The notes below the pieces were generated by a model. The model searched no databases. It was not told the origin of the DNA and saw only the letters and a list, made by a program, of their open reading frames with translations. A stretch of DNA of 64,000 nucleotides from Proteles cristata cristata (taxonomy: Eukaryota > Chordata > Mammalia > Carnivora > Hyaenidae): NCBI GenBank assembly GCA_017311185.1, contig JAESUZ010002871.1, positions 930,001 to 994,000 on the forward strand, written 5' to 3'. Numbering within the stretch: the first letter of the stretch is position 1; each line of letters begins with the position of its first letter. The position numbers were made by a program, and so were the translations under genes. Below, one piece after another: positions 1 to 10,788 of the stretch.

Positions 1-507
1 GCAGGACTGAGGGACCTCATTAACTAAGGTCTCCAAGGCCTGGCCTCTAAACCAGGCATTTCCAAACCTGGTCTTCCTGAAGCTCTGTGGAATCTAGCAT
101 GGAAACCGGGGCAATATCAAAGTGCTTTGTCTCTTTTCCTGCTCTAAATATTTGTATATAACCCATCATCAATTAGATACACACCACTTCTAACCTTCTA
201 CAGGTGTGTTGCCTCTTCTTTGCACTCACATCTCTTCAAAAATGGAAGAATAATGAAATTTTGAATATCACAATACATCAGTGATCTCACTGTGTCAGCA
301 GGAATGGATTCTCTTTTAAAATAAAAAGATGTGACCATTTATCATAGCAGCAAAGCTCTTGAACTATCTCTCCATATGAAGATATAAATTTACATATAGA
401 ATATGTGGTTGTCAGTTGTTGAAGGAACTGTCTAGCCTCGTAACCAGAGATACAGATAAAGATGTATGTAGACTAATATTTATTTATATTATCAAGACCT
501 TTACATT
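1..507. other. No gene or named repeat seen
   Basis: AT-rich sequence without an open frame of note. I recognise no repeat family, splice-flanked exon or RNA gene here. It runs into an old L1 3' end. Confidence 0.5.
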
Positions 508-870
508 TAAAAGTGTATCAGTAGATGATTAAATTATGGTATATCCATACAGGGGAATATGATAAAACTATTTTAAAAGGTAATGTGAATATTTGTTTAC
601 AACAAGAACACATATACATGATGTATTATGGAAGGAAAAGTATGTAGAACATGATCCTATTTTAGCAAAAGAAGAAAAACAGTTTTTATAGGCGTATACA
701 TGTGTAGAAAAAAGTCTGAAAGGATATACACCAGACTGTTAACAATGAGTTTCATCCTTGTTAGGTTAGATTATGATTTTTTGAAATATTTATTTATATT
801 TGACTGCATCTTCTAAGTTTTTCTGCAATAGGCATATATTACTTTTATAAAAAGGAGAAATAATAAGGCT
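508..870 (+). mobile_element. Old L1 3' end (ORF2 tail and 3' UTR), degraded
   Basis: The stretch follows the familiar end of mammalian L1 ORF2: a 'tatggtatatccatacaggg' segment, then 'gatcctattttagcaaaag', then 'aaggatatacaccagactgt', and a T-rich 3' UTR near 780-870. It is strongly diverged with no usable reading frame and no clear poly(A) or target-site duplication, so it predates the SINEs. The exact L1M subfamily is not assigned. Confidence 0.65.
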
Positions 871-900
871 ATTCTCATTTTGGGAGAAAAGGACATTGAC

Positions 901-904
<4 letters not shown>

Positions 905-931
<27 letters not shown>
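905..931. repeat. (CA)n microsatellite
   Basis: About 13 uninterrupted AC units. Length is likely polymorphic. Confidence 0.95.
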
Positions 932-932
<1 letters not shown>

Positions 933-1063
933 ATGGTAACCACTGAGTTTTATGCCTATAACCTGTGAAAATAGAAGCTATGACTATGACTCTCCATTGC
1001 CCCCTGGTGGAACAATGTAGAATTTTATGGGCATCCTTATTAGCTAAATTTAACCCATGAAAT

Positions 1064-1280
1064 GTTTTTTTCTCCACTTAATAATGTGAAATTTTATTTT
1101 TATTTTAACATATAATTTGTTGTCAAGTTGGCTAACATACAGTGTTTACAGCGTGCTCTTGGTTTTTTTGGGGGGTAGATTCCCATGATTTCATTGCTTA
1201 CATTACAACACCTAGTGCTCATCTCTACAAGCCCCCTTCTCAAGGCACCTCATCCATTTTCCCCTCTCCCCTGCCCCCCC
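1064..1280 (-). mobile_element. 5'-truncated carnivore L1 3' end with target-site duplication
   Basis: Read on the minus strand, this is the terminal part of a carnivore L1 3' UTR (plus-strand landmarks: 'gttgtcaagttggctaacat', 'gtagattcccatgatttc', 'cctagtgctcatctc'). The 12-base word aacccatgaaat occurs immediately left (1052-1063) and right (1281-1292), as expected of a TSD from target-primed reverse transcription. In sense orientation the L1 A-rich end near 1095-1110 is followed by about 20 non-L1 bases and then a second A run (complement of 1065-1071), so a very short 3' transduction is possible. Only about 170 bases of L1 are present; it has no coding capacity. Confidence 0.85.
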
Positions 1281-1292
1281 AACCCATGAAAT

Positions 1293-2815
1293 ATTTGAAT
1301 CCAAAGTCAGCTACATGCCAGCTTTAAGGTGGAGAGCATGTTTATCCATTTTCGTCCTAACTTAATTTGGTAGTCTGAGCCAAGAAACATCCCTCTATCC
1401 TCAATGAACAATTATGGCTGTCTGTGAACTTACCTAAAATTTGTATAAGGCTATCAGTCATGTTTATTTAGGGGTCAGTTCCTCATAGCAAGCTATGTGA
1501 GGCCTGCAGGTGTGCTCCAGGTTTGGTCGCTTCTCTTTCTCTACAGAGAAAGAACACTTGAGTCCAGGTTTAAGTTTGATTTTTACTTTAGTTTCAATGT
1601 CTTAAAAAACTGCATACTTGGAATCCTGTCCAGTAGACAGCAAGTGTTATGTAAGTATTAACCGTTTTGCTATTACTGCTATTTTTACCTACTATGTTTA
1701 AATATACATGAGGTAAGGATATAAAGGAGTTAAGTTCCTTGGTGACTCCTGTTCCCCTATATAGGCATGTGTGATATTCTGTGGTCAAGGGTGACCATAT
1801 AAAATGAGCTATCACTATGTCAGAGGAACCCAGAATGGAGGACTTGTTTTCCTGTGAGTGCCTGGGAGACACCCCATCCTCTTACTCAAGGGTCTGTGCC
1901 CCTACATACAAGGAATTTCTGCCTGCTGTATTTTATTTCTCACAGCATTAAGGGCCTATGGTGGACTTGGTCTCAGCCTACCAAATATATGTATATGTTT
2001 ATATGTATATAAAATATCACTGAGAAATATTCGTAAGAAATAAGATACTCAGCAGAGGTTGCAGCAGAGGTTGAACCTACTAATGATGTTAAGTGACTAG
2101 GGGGTAGGAGGTATTTTTTTTCCTGTATATCCTTTTGTAACTTTTATTTTTTGTATCTTGTGTGTTTATGACTAATCAAAAGTAAAATAACTTTTGATGG
2201 TTTCCAACTGAGAGTAAACTGAAACTCCTTTATCTAGAGTAGTACATTTTAGATACGGTTGGCAATAAAATAGTATATTAACAAAGTACAAAGACAAAGG
2301 GACATGAACACCTACACATGAAATTATCTTGAGTACTGGTATATAAAGAAAATTTAAACATAATACCTAAACAGAAAAAACTTGCAGTCCAGAGAGCATG
2401 CAGACCCTGTAAGAGTAATTAGTAGACCCTGTAACCAGGACAATAGCAGAAGGTTAAGGGCAGTGTAGATAAGGAATCACTAGACACATGTTCTCTGGAT
2501 ATGGATCTGTGATCTAGACAGAAGGAAGAAATAGAACATTATCCTTATAAGTATTTATAAATCATTTCAAAATCTTACTGCATCTATTTACTTTACTGCA
2601 TCCATTTCTCCCACATGATTAGTAAAATCTGTGGTCTCATAAGGTTCACTGTGCATTTCCTCTTCCAAACACTCTTTACAATATTGAAAGAGATTGCTGT
2701 TAGCATCAATCTCTATAGTATGCTATTTGTTTCTCTATCCAAAGATGCACTAAAGATAACATTATAGAGGATATGAGTATATTTTAAAATCAGAATGGAG
2801 GACAAACCTCATTAG
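1293..2815. other. No gene or named repeat seen
   Basis: AT-rich anonymous sequence. Open frames at 1594-1872 (minus) and 1858-2043 (plus) show no recognisable domain and overlap each other, so I treat both as chance frames. Confidence 0.5.
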
Positions 2816-2997
2816 TTTGTTTATTTATTTTGAGAAAGAGAGAGGACGCATGGAAAGCACAGAGAGAGAACCCAAAGCAGGCTCTGTGTTGCCAGCAGAG
2901 AGCCCAACATGGGGCTCAAACTCATGAACTGTGAAATCATGACCAGAGCTGAAAACAAGAGTCGGATGCTTAACCACTGAGCCACCTAGGAACCCCA
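2816..2997 (-). mobile_element. CAN-SINE (SINEC, felid type), older diverged copy
   Basis: On the minus strand it has the tRNA-derived head (complement of 'gagccacctaggaacccc' at the right end), an internal region complementary to 'caggctctgtg', a GA/CT-rich linker and a 'tttatttattttgag' tail complement. Divergence from the young copies is marked, and no clean target-site duplication is visible. Confidence 0.9.
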
Positions 2998-3139
2998 ACC
3001 ATATTTTATACATTTTGAACTTGAATTAAAGGGAAAAAGTTTATTGGGTCTGGCTTTTTGTTCCCCAATCAACCTTTCTATGCCTTTTGATGGAGAGTTT
3101 AATCTCCTTATGTTAAAAATAATTATTTATAAGGTTAGA

Positions 3140-3700
3140 GTCTTTAATGAATGGTTCTGGCAAAATTGGACAGCTACATGCAAAAGGATGAAATTGTACA
3201 TCTTTCTTATACTACACACAAAAATCAACTCAAAATGGATTAAACCCTTAAAGACCTAAAATGGCAAAATTTCTAGAAAACAACACAGAGGGAAAGCTTC
3301 ATGACATTGGTCTTGGTAATGATTTCATAGATATGTTAACAAAGACACCCGCAATGAAAGCAAAAATAAACAAGTGGGCCACATCAAACTAAAAAGCTTC
3401 TACACAGAATGGGAAATAATCAGCAGGGTATCAGGACAACTTAACAGAATGGGGGAAATATTTGCAAACCATATATCGGATAAGGGTTAATCTTCAATAT
3501 ATATTTTATTTTATAATATTTTATAAAGTTTATTTTAGTCTCCAAAATACTTAAGGAATTCATACAACTCAATAACAGAAAACTAAAAACCTCACTTAAA
3601 AATCGGCGAGAATAGACACTTCATCAAAAAAGACACACAAATGGCCAAAAAGTATATGGAAAGGTGCTCATGGTCACTAATCATCAGAAATGAAAATTGA
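3140..3700 (+). mobile_element. Old L1 ORF2 C-terminal fragment, decayed
   Basis: Plus-strand sequence encodes broken pieces of the L1 ORF2 C-terminus. Examples are the 'aaaaatcaactcaaaatgga' block near 3220-3240, the 'ttgcaaaccatatatcgga' block near 3460-3480, and the 'gacacttcatcaaaaaagac' block near 3615. A 60-base AT-rich stretch (3497-3540) interrupts it. Several stops and frameshifts break the frame; the reading frame at 3044-3259 is a remnant of it. Confidence 0.75.
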
Positions 3701-3720
3701 GGGGCACCTAGTTGGCTCAT
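3701..3720 (+). mobile_element. Possible stub of a CAN-SINE head
   Basis: Twenty bases resemble the CAN-SINE 5' head (ggggcacctagttggctcat) directly after the L1 fragment. The rest of the SINE is absent. It is too short to be certain. Confidence 0.3.
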
Positions 3721-4478
3721 GATAATAATAAAAGAACACTGTTAAATCCTACCAGCTACTTGGGTGCTAGGACAAGAAATCCCATCTATTATTTCTCACA
3801 GCTCTCAAAGTAGCTTCATGTACAGTGTTTATAATTGAACAGTTGTCCCCTAACTACCAAGAGAAATACAAAAGAGTACCTACATACTCTTTTCTTTCCT
3901 TAAAAATGTAATTTTTGTGTGACAAAATTACCCTTTTCCTACATTGGCTGCTTCAAAGAATGTGGTTCAGGAAGGATAGTGCACGTGTTTTTCAATGACA
4001 ATAAATATAGCAAATAGTCCTTTTCAGAAGATTTGACTGAGCTACAGGTTAAGTAAGCCATGTCCAGTAGACTCATTTCATGTCTAGACCTAGAAGAAGC
4101 ACACAAGGAAGAAGGTGAAGTTTAAGCTATCTGGGAGGTCTGACTTGTTCTAGCCAGACTCTCCCCACCCCGCCCCCGCTTTTGGTCTAAACTTACTAAG
4201 TATTTATAATTATATTTTAAAAATATAATGTGCTATTACATGCCAACACCCCCACACCCCTGCTTGAGAACAGGCATTAAAAGCGCACTTTCATCACATT
4301 TCCTGATTCTTTTAGAATCTAACACTAATAATAAAGAAAAGTTCTTTTTTATACATTCCTCATATAGTTGGAGATATGACTAATCATGTCTTGCCAGTCA
4401 ATCACTAAAACTTTAAGAAAACTATCACCATGCAGTTTAAACACCTTCAGCAAATAGTTAAAAAAAAAAGGTTTGGAC
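3721..4478. other. No gene or named repeat seen
   Basis: Anonymous sequence with a short C-rich patch (4166-4182). No feature is supported. Confidence 0.5.
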
Positions 4479-4490
4479 CACACACACACA

Positions 4491-4536
<46 letters not shown>
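4479..4536. repeat. (CA)n microsatellite
   Basis: About 58 bases of CA units with a single AA interruption near 4492. Its translation makes the artefactual poly-(His-Thr) and poly-(Cys-Val) frames on the two strands. Confidence 0.97.
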
Positions 4537-4539
<3 letters not shown>

Positions 4540-4839
4540 TTTGGTCTTTCATCTTGAAAGTTATTTTTCTCTTCTCCCAAGGAACCTGACCTGCTTTAAA
4601 TCTTCTGCCAGATGATGTAGTGTCTTGCGTCACCTTATTAATCTAGATGCGAGGTACTTGTTTCAAACCAGAAGATCTGTGTTTAGGCAGCCTGCTTCTT
4701 ATTTAATGTCTTTTTCCGATTTTAGTTATTTCAAGGCAATGAGTTTATAAATGGGCTAAGAACTTAGCCTCATCCCATGGATATGAGATACAATTTGTTT
4801 CTCTATTGCTAAAAGTCACATGTAAGAAAAATAATTTTA

Positions 4840-4946
4840 CATACATATATATTCCATATATGCAAATGAAATATACATACATATATATGTATACACACAC
4901 ATACACGCACACACACATATATATACACACACACACATATACATAC
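4840..4946. repeat. Compound TA/CA low-complexity repeat
   Basis: Alternating purine-pyrimidine sequence mixing atacat, tatata and acacac blocks. It produces spurious Tyr/Ile/His/Thr-rich open frames on both strands. Confidence 0.9.
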
Positions 4947-6201
4947 AGTATGGTGCTCTGCCAATTCTTCTCAGACAAAATTCTATGAAGTTCTCGCCAC
5001 CTTTCTCCTATAGAAAAATTTGAGAATATCACAGACTACATTTTGCCTTGAGACTAGTAAAATTTTCCTGCCAATTCCATAAAAGAACGAGGTGGAAAAC
5101 TGTTCTTTCCAATTTACTCGTGTCTCTAATAATGTGAGGTCTCTGTCTGGCCAAAGTAACACATATACCCTCTTCAGGTGAAGGAAAAGTGGAAATTCCA
5201 GGATTTACCATCGCGTTATGATGGTTTCCAATGTGAGATAATTAACGCCAAAACAAACCCTCCAGAGCTTTCTTTATTCTTCCAAATCCAGATGTGGCAG
5301 ATGGAATCCCAACTTTCCGTCCTGGCAACTGTCTTGTATTTTTTGACTTAAACCCTTGGGTTTTCGAAGACAAAAGTTTTCCCCCTGTTCCTCTCCTGTC
5401 TCAATATGCAGCCACTTCCCCTCAACATTTCTTTCAGGCTCCGGGATGCAGGTTGGGGAGCTAAGAGGGAAGGACTGGCTTCACATTTTCCCAGTGGGAT
5501 TTCTTCCTACTTTCTGATTTTTTCCCCCAGTGGAACCGAATTCCCCAAAGTACACCATTTCTTTCTTTTCTTTCATTCTTCTTGCTGCCTTCCTCTCCTT
5601 GCCACTTGCAACAGAGCTCCTGCTGCACTCAGACCTCTCTTCAGGCACCTGAAAGAATAAAGCCATTGTTTGAGGTGCACAGCCGGGCTTCCCCTGCACA
5701 AGTCTGGCCCACAGCAGCAGTACGAAGGGCATTTTGTGGTTCTGACACACCTGGGGACCAGGTGCGGATGGATCAAAACAAACTAGGGGAAGAGAGTGTG
5801 TGACGGATCATTTGCCACACTAGTTAAAACTCTTCAAAATGTGCTCCCCCTTCTTCCAACTCTTTGGGGGTATTTTCCATTTCTGGTTGTGCTGGGGCCC
5901 AGGTTCCTGCAGACGGTAATACCCAAGTTGTACCTTTTTGTCTTCAGAAGTTCAGGCTCCAGGAAAGTTAGAAAGCTTCTCTCTGGCTAAATTTGGGCCT
6001 GGCATTCCTCTGAAAGCCAAATGCACCAAGGAGATTCTGGGCAGCAATTCTAGTTCTCACATCGGCTGAGTGAGTGGCCCATCATCTGTCATTCTGTGAA
6101 TAGGGCCTGTGCCCCAAGGCGGGCTGACCTAGGAATAACTGAATTTTACCACGAATGTAGTCCAACCAAAAAGTAATGGGTAAATGTATTGTGAGGTGTA
6201 G
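4947..6201. other. Unassigned, higher-GC stretch with several overlapping short frames
   Basis: The part from about 5380 to 6120 has higher GC than its neighbours and contains short overlapping frames on both strands (for example 5406-5660 plus and 5481-5750 minus). None shows a recognisable domain. There is a pyrimidine-rich patch (5556-5600) and an AATAAA at about 5655. I cannot assign a repeat family. It could be unique sequence, an old LTR or an untranslated exon; none of these is demonstrated. Confidence 0.35.
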
Positions 6202-6439
6202 TTTTTTTAATGTTTATTTATTTTTGAGAGAAACAGAGAGACAGAGAAAGAGACAGAGAGAGACAGAGAAACAGAGAGAGCAGGGTAAGGACAGAAAGAG
6301 AGGGAGACAGAATCCACAGCAGGCTCAAGGCTCTGAGCTGTCAGCACAGAGCTAGACGCGGGGCTCAAACCCACCAACTGTGAGATCATGACCCCGCCCC
6401 AAGTCAGATGGTTAACCAACTGAGCCACCAAGTACCCCA
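6202..6439 (-). mobile_element. CAN-SINE, minus orientation, long GA-rich linker
   Basis: The T-rich tail complement at the left (ttttttaatgtttatttatt) leads into an expanded AGAGACAGAG linker at 6229-6310. Then come the complement of 'gctctgtgctgacagctcag' and the tRNA-like head (complement of 'ggtggctcagttggttaacc') at the right end. Left flank ttgtgaggtgta and right flank attgatgtgtga are similar, a probable decayed target-site duplication. Confidence 0.95.
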
Positions 6440-6609
6440 TTGATGTGTGATTTTCTAAAGCTGGTAGAGAAAACTAGAAACGTGCATCAAATAGTTATCT
6501 GCATTATCTGCACTTTCTACTAAAGCAGAGGTCTTATCTGGGGACCTCCTACACACCCAGTAATTGCACTTACACCTTATTAAATTTAGGAAATATATCT
6601 TGAGGGCCA

Positions 6610-6735
6610 TCATTGTCATTTAACAAACTAGGTACCAGGGGCTCAGGAAGGGTAAGAACACAAGTTTAGCCTTCCAGAAAGACACAGAGGCAGGATTTGA
6701 ATAGAGAGCTTCTGACACCTGAATCATGATTGTCC
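6610..6735 (-). repeat. Probable MIR fragment
   Basis: Resembles the complement of a MIR core: 'gctcaggaagggtaag', 'cagaggcaggatttgaat'. Too diverged to be sure. Confidence 0.35.
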
Positions 6736-6939
6736 TTATGAACAGAGGCTATAGTTACCCATATACTCTGGGCAGTCATTTAAGTAAATCCACCAACTGT
6801 GATGAACGAGGTGACTGTCCAAGTTTACTGTTCTTCGAGATGTGGTCTCGTTGTGTTCCAAGTAGCCCATGGAGACAGGGGCGATAACTGTCCATGTGTG
6901 TCTCATTTACTCAGGACAGTTATTGAAGTGCAATCCACA

Positions 6940-7176
6940 TGGTGGTGAAGAGCGCTGACTCCTGCATTCAAACTCTGTCTCTGCCACTGGTAAATGTAGG
7001 ACTTTGGCAAATTATTTAAACTCAGTCCTTAGCTTTCTTCAATTGTGAAAGACAGATGTTATAGTAGTACTTACCACACAAGGTCATTATGAGGATTATA
7101 TGAGATACTACAGACAAGGATTTAGTAGAATGACTGGCAAACAATATATGCTTTATAAGCCTGTTATTATTTTATT
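6940..7176 (+). repeat. MIR (tRNA-derived ancient SINE)
   Basis: Plus-strand order fits MIR: 'attcaaactctgtctctgcc', 'ggactttggcaaattattta', 'gaggattatatgagat', and an end with 'gttattattttatt'. The CAN-SINE beginning at 7177 was inserted at its 3' end. Ancient and non-coding. Confidence 0.65.
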
Positions 7177-7369
7177 GGGGCACCTGTATGACTCATATGG
7201 TTAAGCTTCCAACTCTTGATTTCAGCTCAGGTCATGATCTCATGGTTGTGGGATCGAGCCCTCTATCGGGCTCCATGCTGGATGGTGGTGCCTACTTAAG
7301 ATTCTCTCTCTCCCTGTCTCACTGCCCCTCCCCCTCATTCTCTCTCTCTCTCAAAACAAACAAAATAAG
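7177..7369 (+). mobile_element. CAN-SINE, older diverged copy
   Basis: The head is ggggcacctgtatgactcat and the B-box-like region is around 7249-7262. It has a CT-rich linker with ctctctctctctcaaaacaa and an AT-rich tail. Spacing is shortened compared with the young copies. It sits at the end of a MIR. The frame at 7188-7427 is a translation of the SINE. Confidence 0.92.
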
Positions 7370-7494
7370 ATGGTTATTAATTTATATATGCGGTGATAAC
7401 ACTGTATTTTATGTAGCTATAAAATAATTATTTTACCGTAATTAATTTAAAATATTCTCATATATTTAAACAGAATGGCTTCAACGGTGAGAAG

Positions 7495-7625
7495 AGAAAG
7501 ACCTGGATTCTTACCTTGGCTCTGCAACTTACGAGCCCCACAATACCGGAGGAGGCATCCTATTTTACCTCAGTGTTTTCATGTAAAGTGAGCAGTTGGA
7601 CTTGATACCACTTCCAGATCTTTCT
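7495..7625 (+). repeat. Probable MIR fragment
   Basis: Contains 'acctggattcttaccttggc', 'tctgcaacttac' and 'cctcagtgttttcatgtaaa', in MIR order. Decayed. Confidence 0.4.
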
Positions 7626-7649
7626 AAAGATAGGCAACTTAATGTGTCT

Positions 7650-7850
7650 ATGACATACAGAATGTATTTACTATATTGCAAACATTATGCTTTACATCCA
7701 TTTGCTCCCTTAAATGTCACAAAGACATTCCCATTTGATAGATGACGATGGTGAGGTTTAGCTAGTGATATTACATCCAAAGTTCCCAAGAGGCAGTGCT
7801 GGGAGTTGTGCTCAGGTCTGACTGACTTCGTGTGCTGGCCCTCATCACTG
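7650..7850 (-). repeat. Probable MIR, minus strand
   Basis: Reads as the complement of MIR, with 'cattcccatttgatagatga', an 'aagaggcagtgctgggagtt' box and 'tcaggtctgactgac'. The frame at 7685-7921 (minus) lies within it and is not a gene. Confidence 0.5.
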
Positions 7851-9354
7851 TGTTCCACTCTCAGTCTGCTCAGCGAGGGACCCATTAATAAAATAATAAC
7901 GGTGGTCTCTGTTTTAACCATCCAAGTAAGTAAAAGTCCATTATGAACAGAAACTACTAAATCAGTTCCCTATTAGCAACAATGGCCATTTTCACTCCTA
8001 AAAAGATTAATATGTGTGAGAAGCTCAATTTAAATCTACAATTGGCCAGAGATTAAACTAACACAGGTCTGTTTTAGAAGGAAGCTTTTAAAAGGCCAGA
8101 ACTCAACTTTTCAAGTTAACGGGATTCAAGCTTTCAATGCTTTCCTTTCTCCTTCCCTTTAACTAAATTCAACTTTGTATTTTTCATCTTGTTTTTGGAG
8201 TCTTTCCAGGTCACCTCTGTTAAGAAACACAAGGCCCTTGGCACTGAACTTTTGGGAATGTGCCCACATCTGCCTCTGAATGTCTGCTTGCTTACCTCTG
8301 ATGCTGCATTCAACACCTAGCTTAAAACAAAGCAGGGCTTGAAACCAAAAGTTACTCAGAGTATGATGGGTCCAGTTCACCGATCAGTGGCCCCTCTGAT
8401 AAATATCATGAGTAAAAAGGCCTGAAAACCCCCAAATAGTTCAATATTTCAAGGGAGGGCCAACTGATTTTCATTTAGGGGGGAAAAAGAACAGTGTTCC
8501 CCTAGAGAGGTAGAAAGGAATAAATGATGGTGACAGGTATGCTGATTCATTGCTTTTTTAAATAATTCTGAAACATTTTAACAATGTCAGTGTCCTGTAG
8601 ATCTTTCCCAGAGCTAAAGAGGTTTTGTTCCTAGGTAGATAGATAGATTGATAGGGAAAGAGATATGTACTTTTACTTATAATAAGGTTTTCATTTTGAC
8701 ATGATACTACAATTTAAAATGTGAAATTCTTCTTCACGTTAGTGCCTTAGAATCAAATATGTCATTCATCATCTTGGTGGTCTCCGTAAAACGCCCTGAA
8801 ATTCTCATCCCAGTTTTCAATAGCTACGCATTCATCCATATGGTAACAATATTACCACGGTCAAATTCCTGCTACCAGACACATCAAATAGTCCAACTTC
8901 AGCCCCACACCCAGGAATATTTTCTTGTCTCTAAGAAGTGATTTTCAATCTCTAAATTATCAGGAGAGAACAAACGTGATATAAGCTAAAGTAATATGTC
9001 CTATCAAATGCACCCCACTTTCCCTAGAAGAGGGGAGTGACCACTTACATAAATGGGACAAAGAGAGATTGGGGTGTGTTTCTGTTTTAAATAAATGACC
9101 TTCTGCTAAGCTTGGAAGAATTGAGTCAAAAAACCACTGAGGCTGTAAGCAGGCTGCTGCAGCAGGGGCTTTGTGTGTATGCCCCTGAACAATAGCTTTC
9201 TTATTCTAGAAACCTGAAGGGAGAGCTCTGAGATGACGAGTTGCTTCTACTGGAAAACGAATAGAAGCATGTCCCTGTTCTGACAGATGATCTCCAGTGT
9301 CAGGCTCTGTCGGCGTTAGGCTGAACCCCTCCAGCACACTGCCAGTAGCAGAGG
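7851..9354. other. No gene or named repeat seen
   Basis: Anonymous sequence with small chance frames (8134-8380 minus, 8759-8941 plus) lacking domain signatures. A short GATA-like run is at 8635-8655. Confidence 0.45.
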
Positions 9355-9472
9355 GTGGTAGTGGTTAAAGACCCAGGCAGGAATCAGGTAGCCTCAGCTC
9401 CTTCCCAGTTCTCCTGTTTATTAGCCAGATACCTTCAAGAAAATCTAAAGCTGTCCTGGTATACTTTTATCC
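9355..9472 (+). repeat. Possible MIR 5' part preceding the purine tract
   Basis: The 'ggtagtggttaaagaccc' start and 'attagccagataccttcaag' resemble the first half of MIR. The second half is replaced by the purine tract. Confidence 0.35.
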
Positions 9473-9802
9473 AGAAAAGCAAAGCAAAGGAAAGGAAAGG
9501 AAAGAAAAGAAAAAGGGAGGAAGGGAAGAAGAGAGAAAGAGAAAGAAAAAGAAAGAGAGAAAGAAAAATAGAGATAAAGAGAAAAAGATAAATGGCATAA
9601 AGATATATAAAGATATATGATAAAGATAAAGAGCTAAAGATAAATGAGAAAAAGATAAAAGAGAGAGAAAGAGAAAGAAAGAAACAGAAGGAGAGAGAAA
9701 GAGAAAGAAACAGAAAGAGAAAAAGAGATATATAGAAAGAGAAAAAGAGAAAGAGAAAGAAAGATACAGGAAGATATATAGATACAGAAAGAGACAGAAA
9801 AG

Positions 9803-9833
<31 letters not shown>

Positions 9834-9911
9834 GAAAAGAAAAGAAAAGAATAAAAGAGAAAAGAAAAGAAAAGAAAAAAGAAAAGAAAAGAAAAGAAAA
9901 GAAAAGAAAAG

Positions 9912-9942
<31 letters not shown>

Positions 9943-9946
9943 GGAG
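9473..9946. repeat. 470-bp near-pure purine tract, (GAAA)n / (AAAAG)n
   Basis: The plus strand is almost entirely A and G. Rare C bases occur at the left end, and T bases come from short GATA/ATAT patches (9568-9780). From about 9852 to 9946 it is uninterrupted purine, dominated by AAAAG units. Its translation gives artefactual Lys/Arg/Glu-rich frames on the plus strand and Phe/Ser/Leu-rich frames of up to 171 codons on the minus strand. Such mirror-like homopurine sequence is known to favour triplex (H-DNA) and to be unstable in length. Confidence 0.97.
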
Positions 9947-10044
9947 TCAAAGCCTAAGGTCGCTTTCACTTCTCAAGTTTCTCCTGTGTGCAATTTAATG
10001 AAACACAACAACTTCTACACTTTTACAAAATCAGAAAGAATAAC

Positions 10045-10265
10045 AGTAGCAATCATTTCCTAGATGCTATCTGTTCCAGCACCTGTGCTAGGGTTTTCCC
10101 TATGTGATTTCTTATCACCCTTCCGTAACCCTCCAAGATGGATAGGACTCCCGTTTTACAGATGAGACAACTATCCCAGGCCTGGAGTCACTCAGCTAGG
10201 AAGTGGCAGAAGGGGGATGAAAACCCAGACTGCTCAGCTCCAAAAGCTCATGTTTTTCTGATGCC
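10045..10265 (-). repeat. MIR, minus strand
   Basis: Complement of MIR: 'cccgttttacagatgagaca', 'gtcactcagctaggaagtgg' and 'aacccagactgctcagctcc'. Non-coding ancient SINE. Confidence 0.65.
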
Positions 10266-10586
10266 ACACAGGATTGCTGTCCCAGTCCGCTCTGCAGAAG
10301 CCGTTGACAGAGTACTGATGATGCTGACTCTGGCCACACTGGCTCCCCAGCGGGCTGGCCAAATGTAGTGTCCAGGAACATGAAGAACTACAAGTAAGGA
10401 CAAACTTATTTATAGAGCGGGGAAATGAGAGAGTGACCTCTTAAATGTAGACGTTGATATTTGTAAAGTAGACTAGTGGGGCACATGGTAGTGTAACAAC
10501 TACAAATGTATTTGTTAAATTGGGTCAAATAAATAAGAACTTACTAAGGCTAATGGATTTGTAGTCTTAAAGAGCCAAAGGGGAGG

Positions 10587-10772
10587 GGCGCCTGGGTAGC
10601 TCAGTCAGCTGAGTGAACATCTTTGGCTTAGGTCATGATCTCATAGTTTGTGAGTTTGAGCCCCACGTCAGGCTTGCTGCTACCAGCGTGTGGAGACCAT
10701 GCTTTGGATCTTCTGTCCCCCTTGGTCTCTGCCCCTCCTCCACTCGTGCTCTGTCTCTCTCAAACAAAAGAG
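10587..10772 (+). mobile_element. CAN-SINE with 16-base target-site duplication
   Basis: Head ggcgcctgggtagctcagtc, B box near gagtttgagccccacg, CT-rich linker and a very short tail (caaacaaaag). The word agagccaaaggggagg is repeated exactly at 10571-10586 and 10773-10788, marking the insertion. Body is moderately diverged. Confidence 0.95.
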
Positions 10773-10788
10773 AGAGCCAAAGGGGAGG

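Noticed and set aside
9435..9969. Minus-strand frames of 171 and 111 codons rich in Phe, Ser and Leu, looking like membrane proteins
   Set aside because: They are translations of the homopurine tract on the opposite strand; no complexity, conserved motif or gene context.
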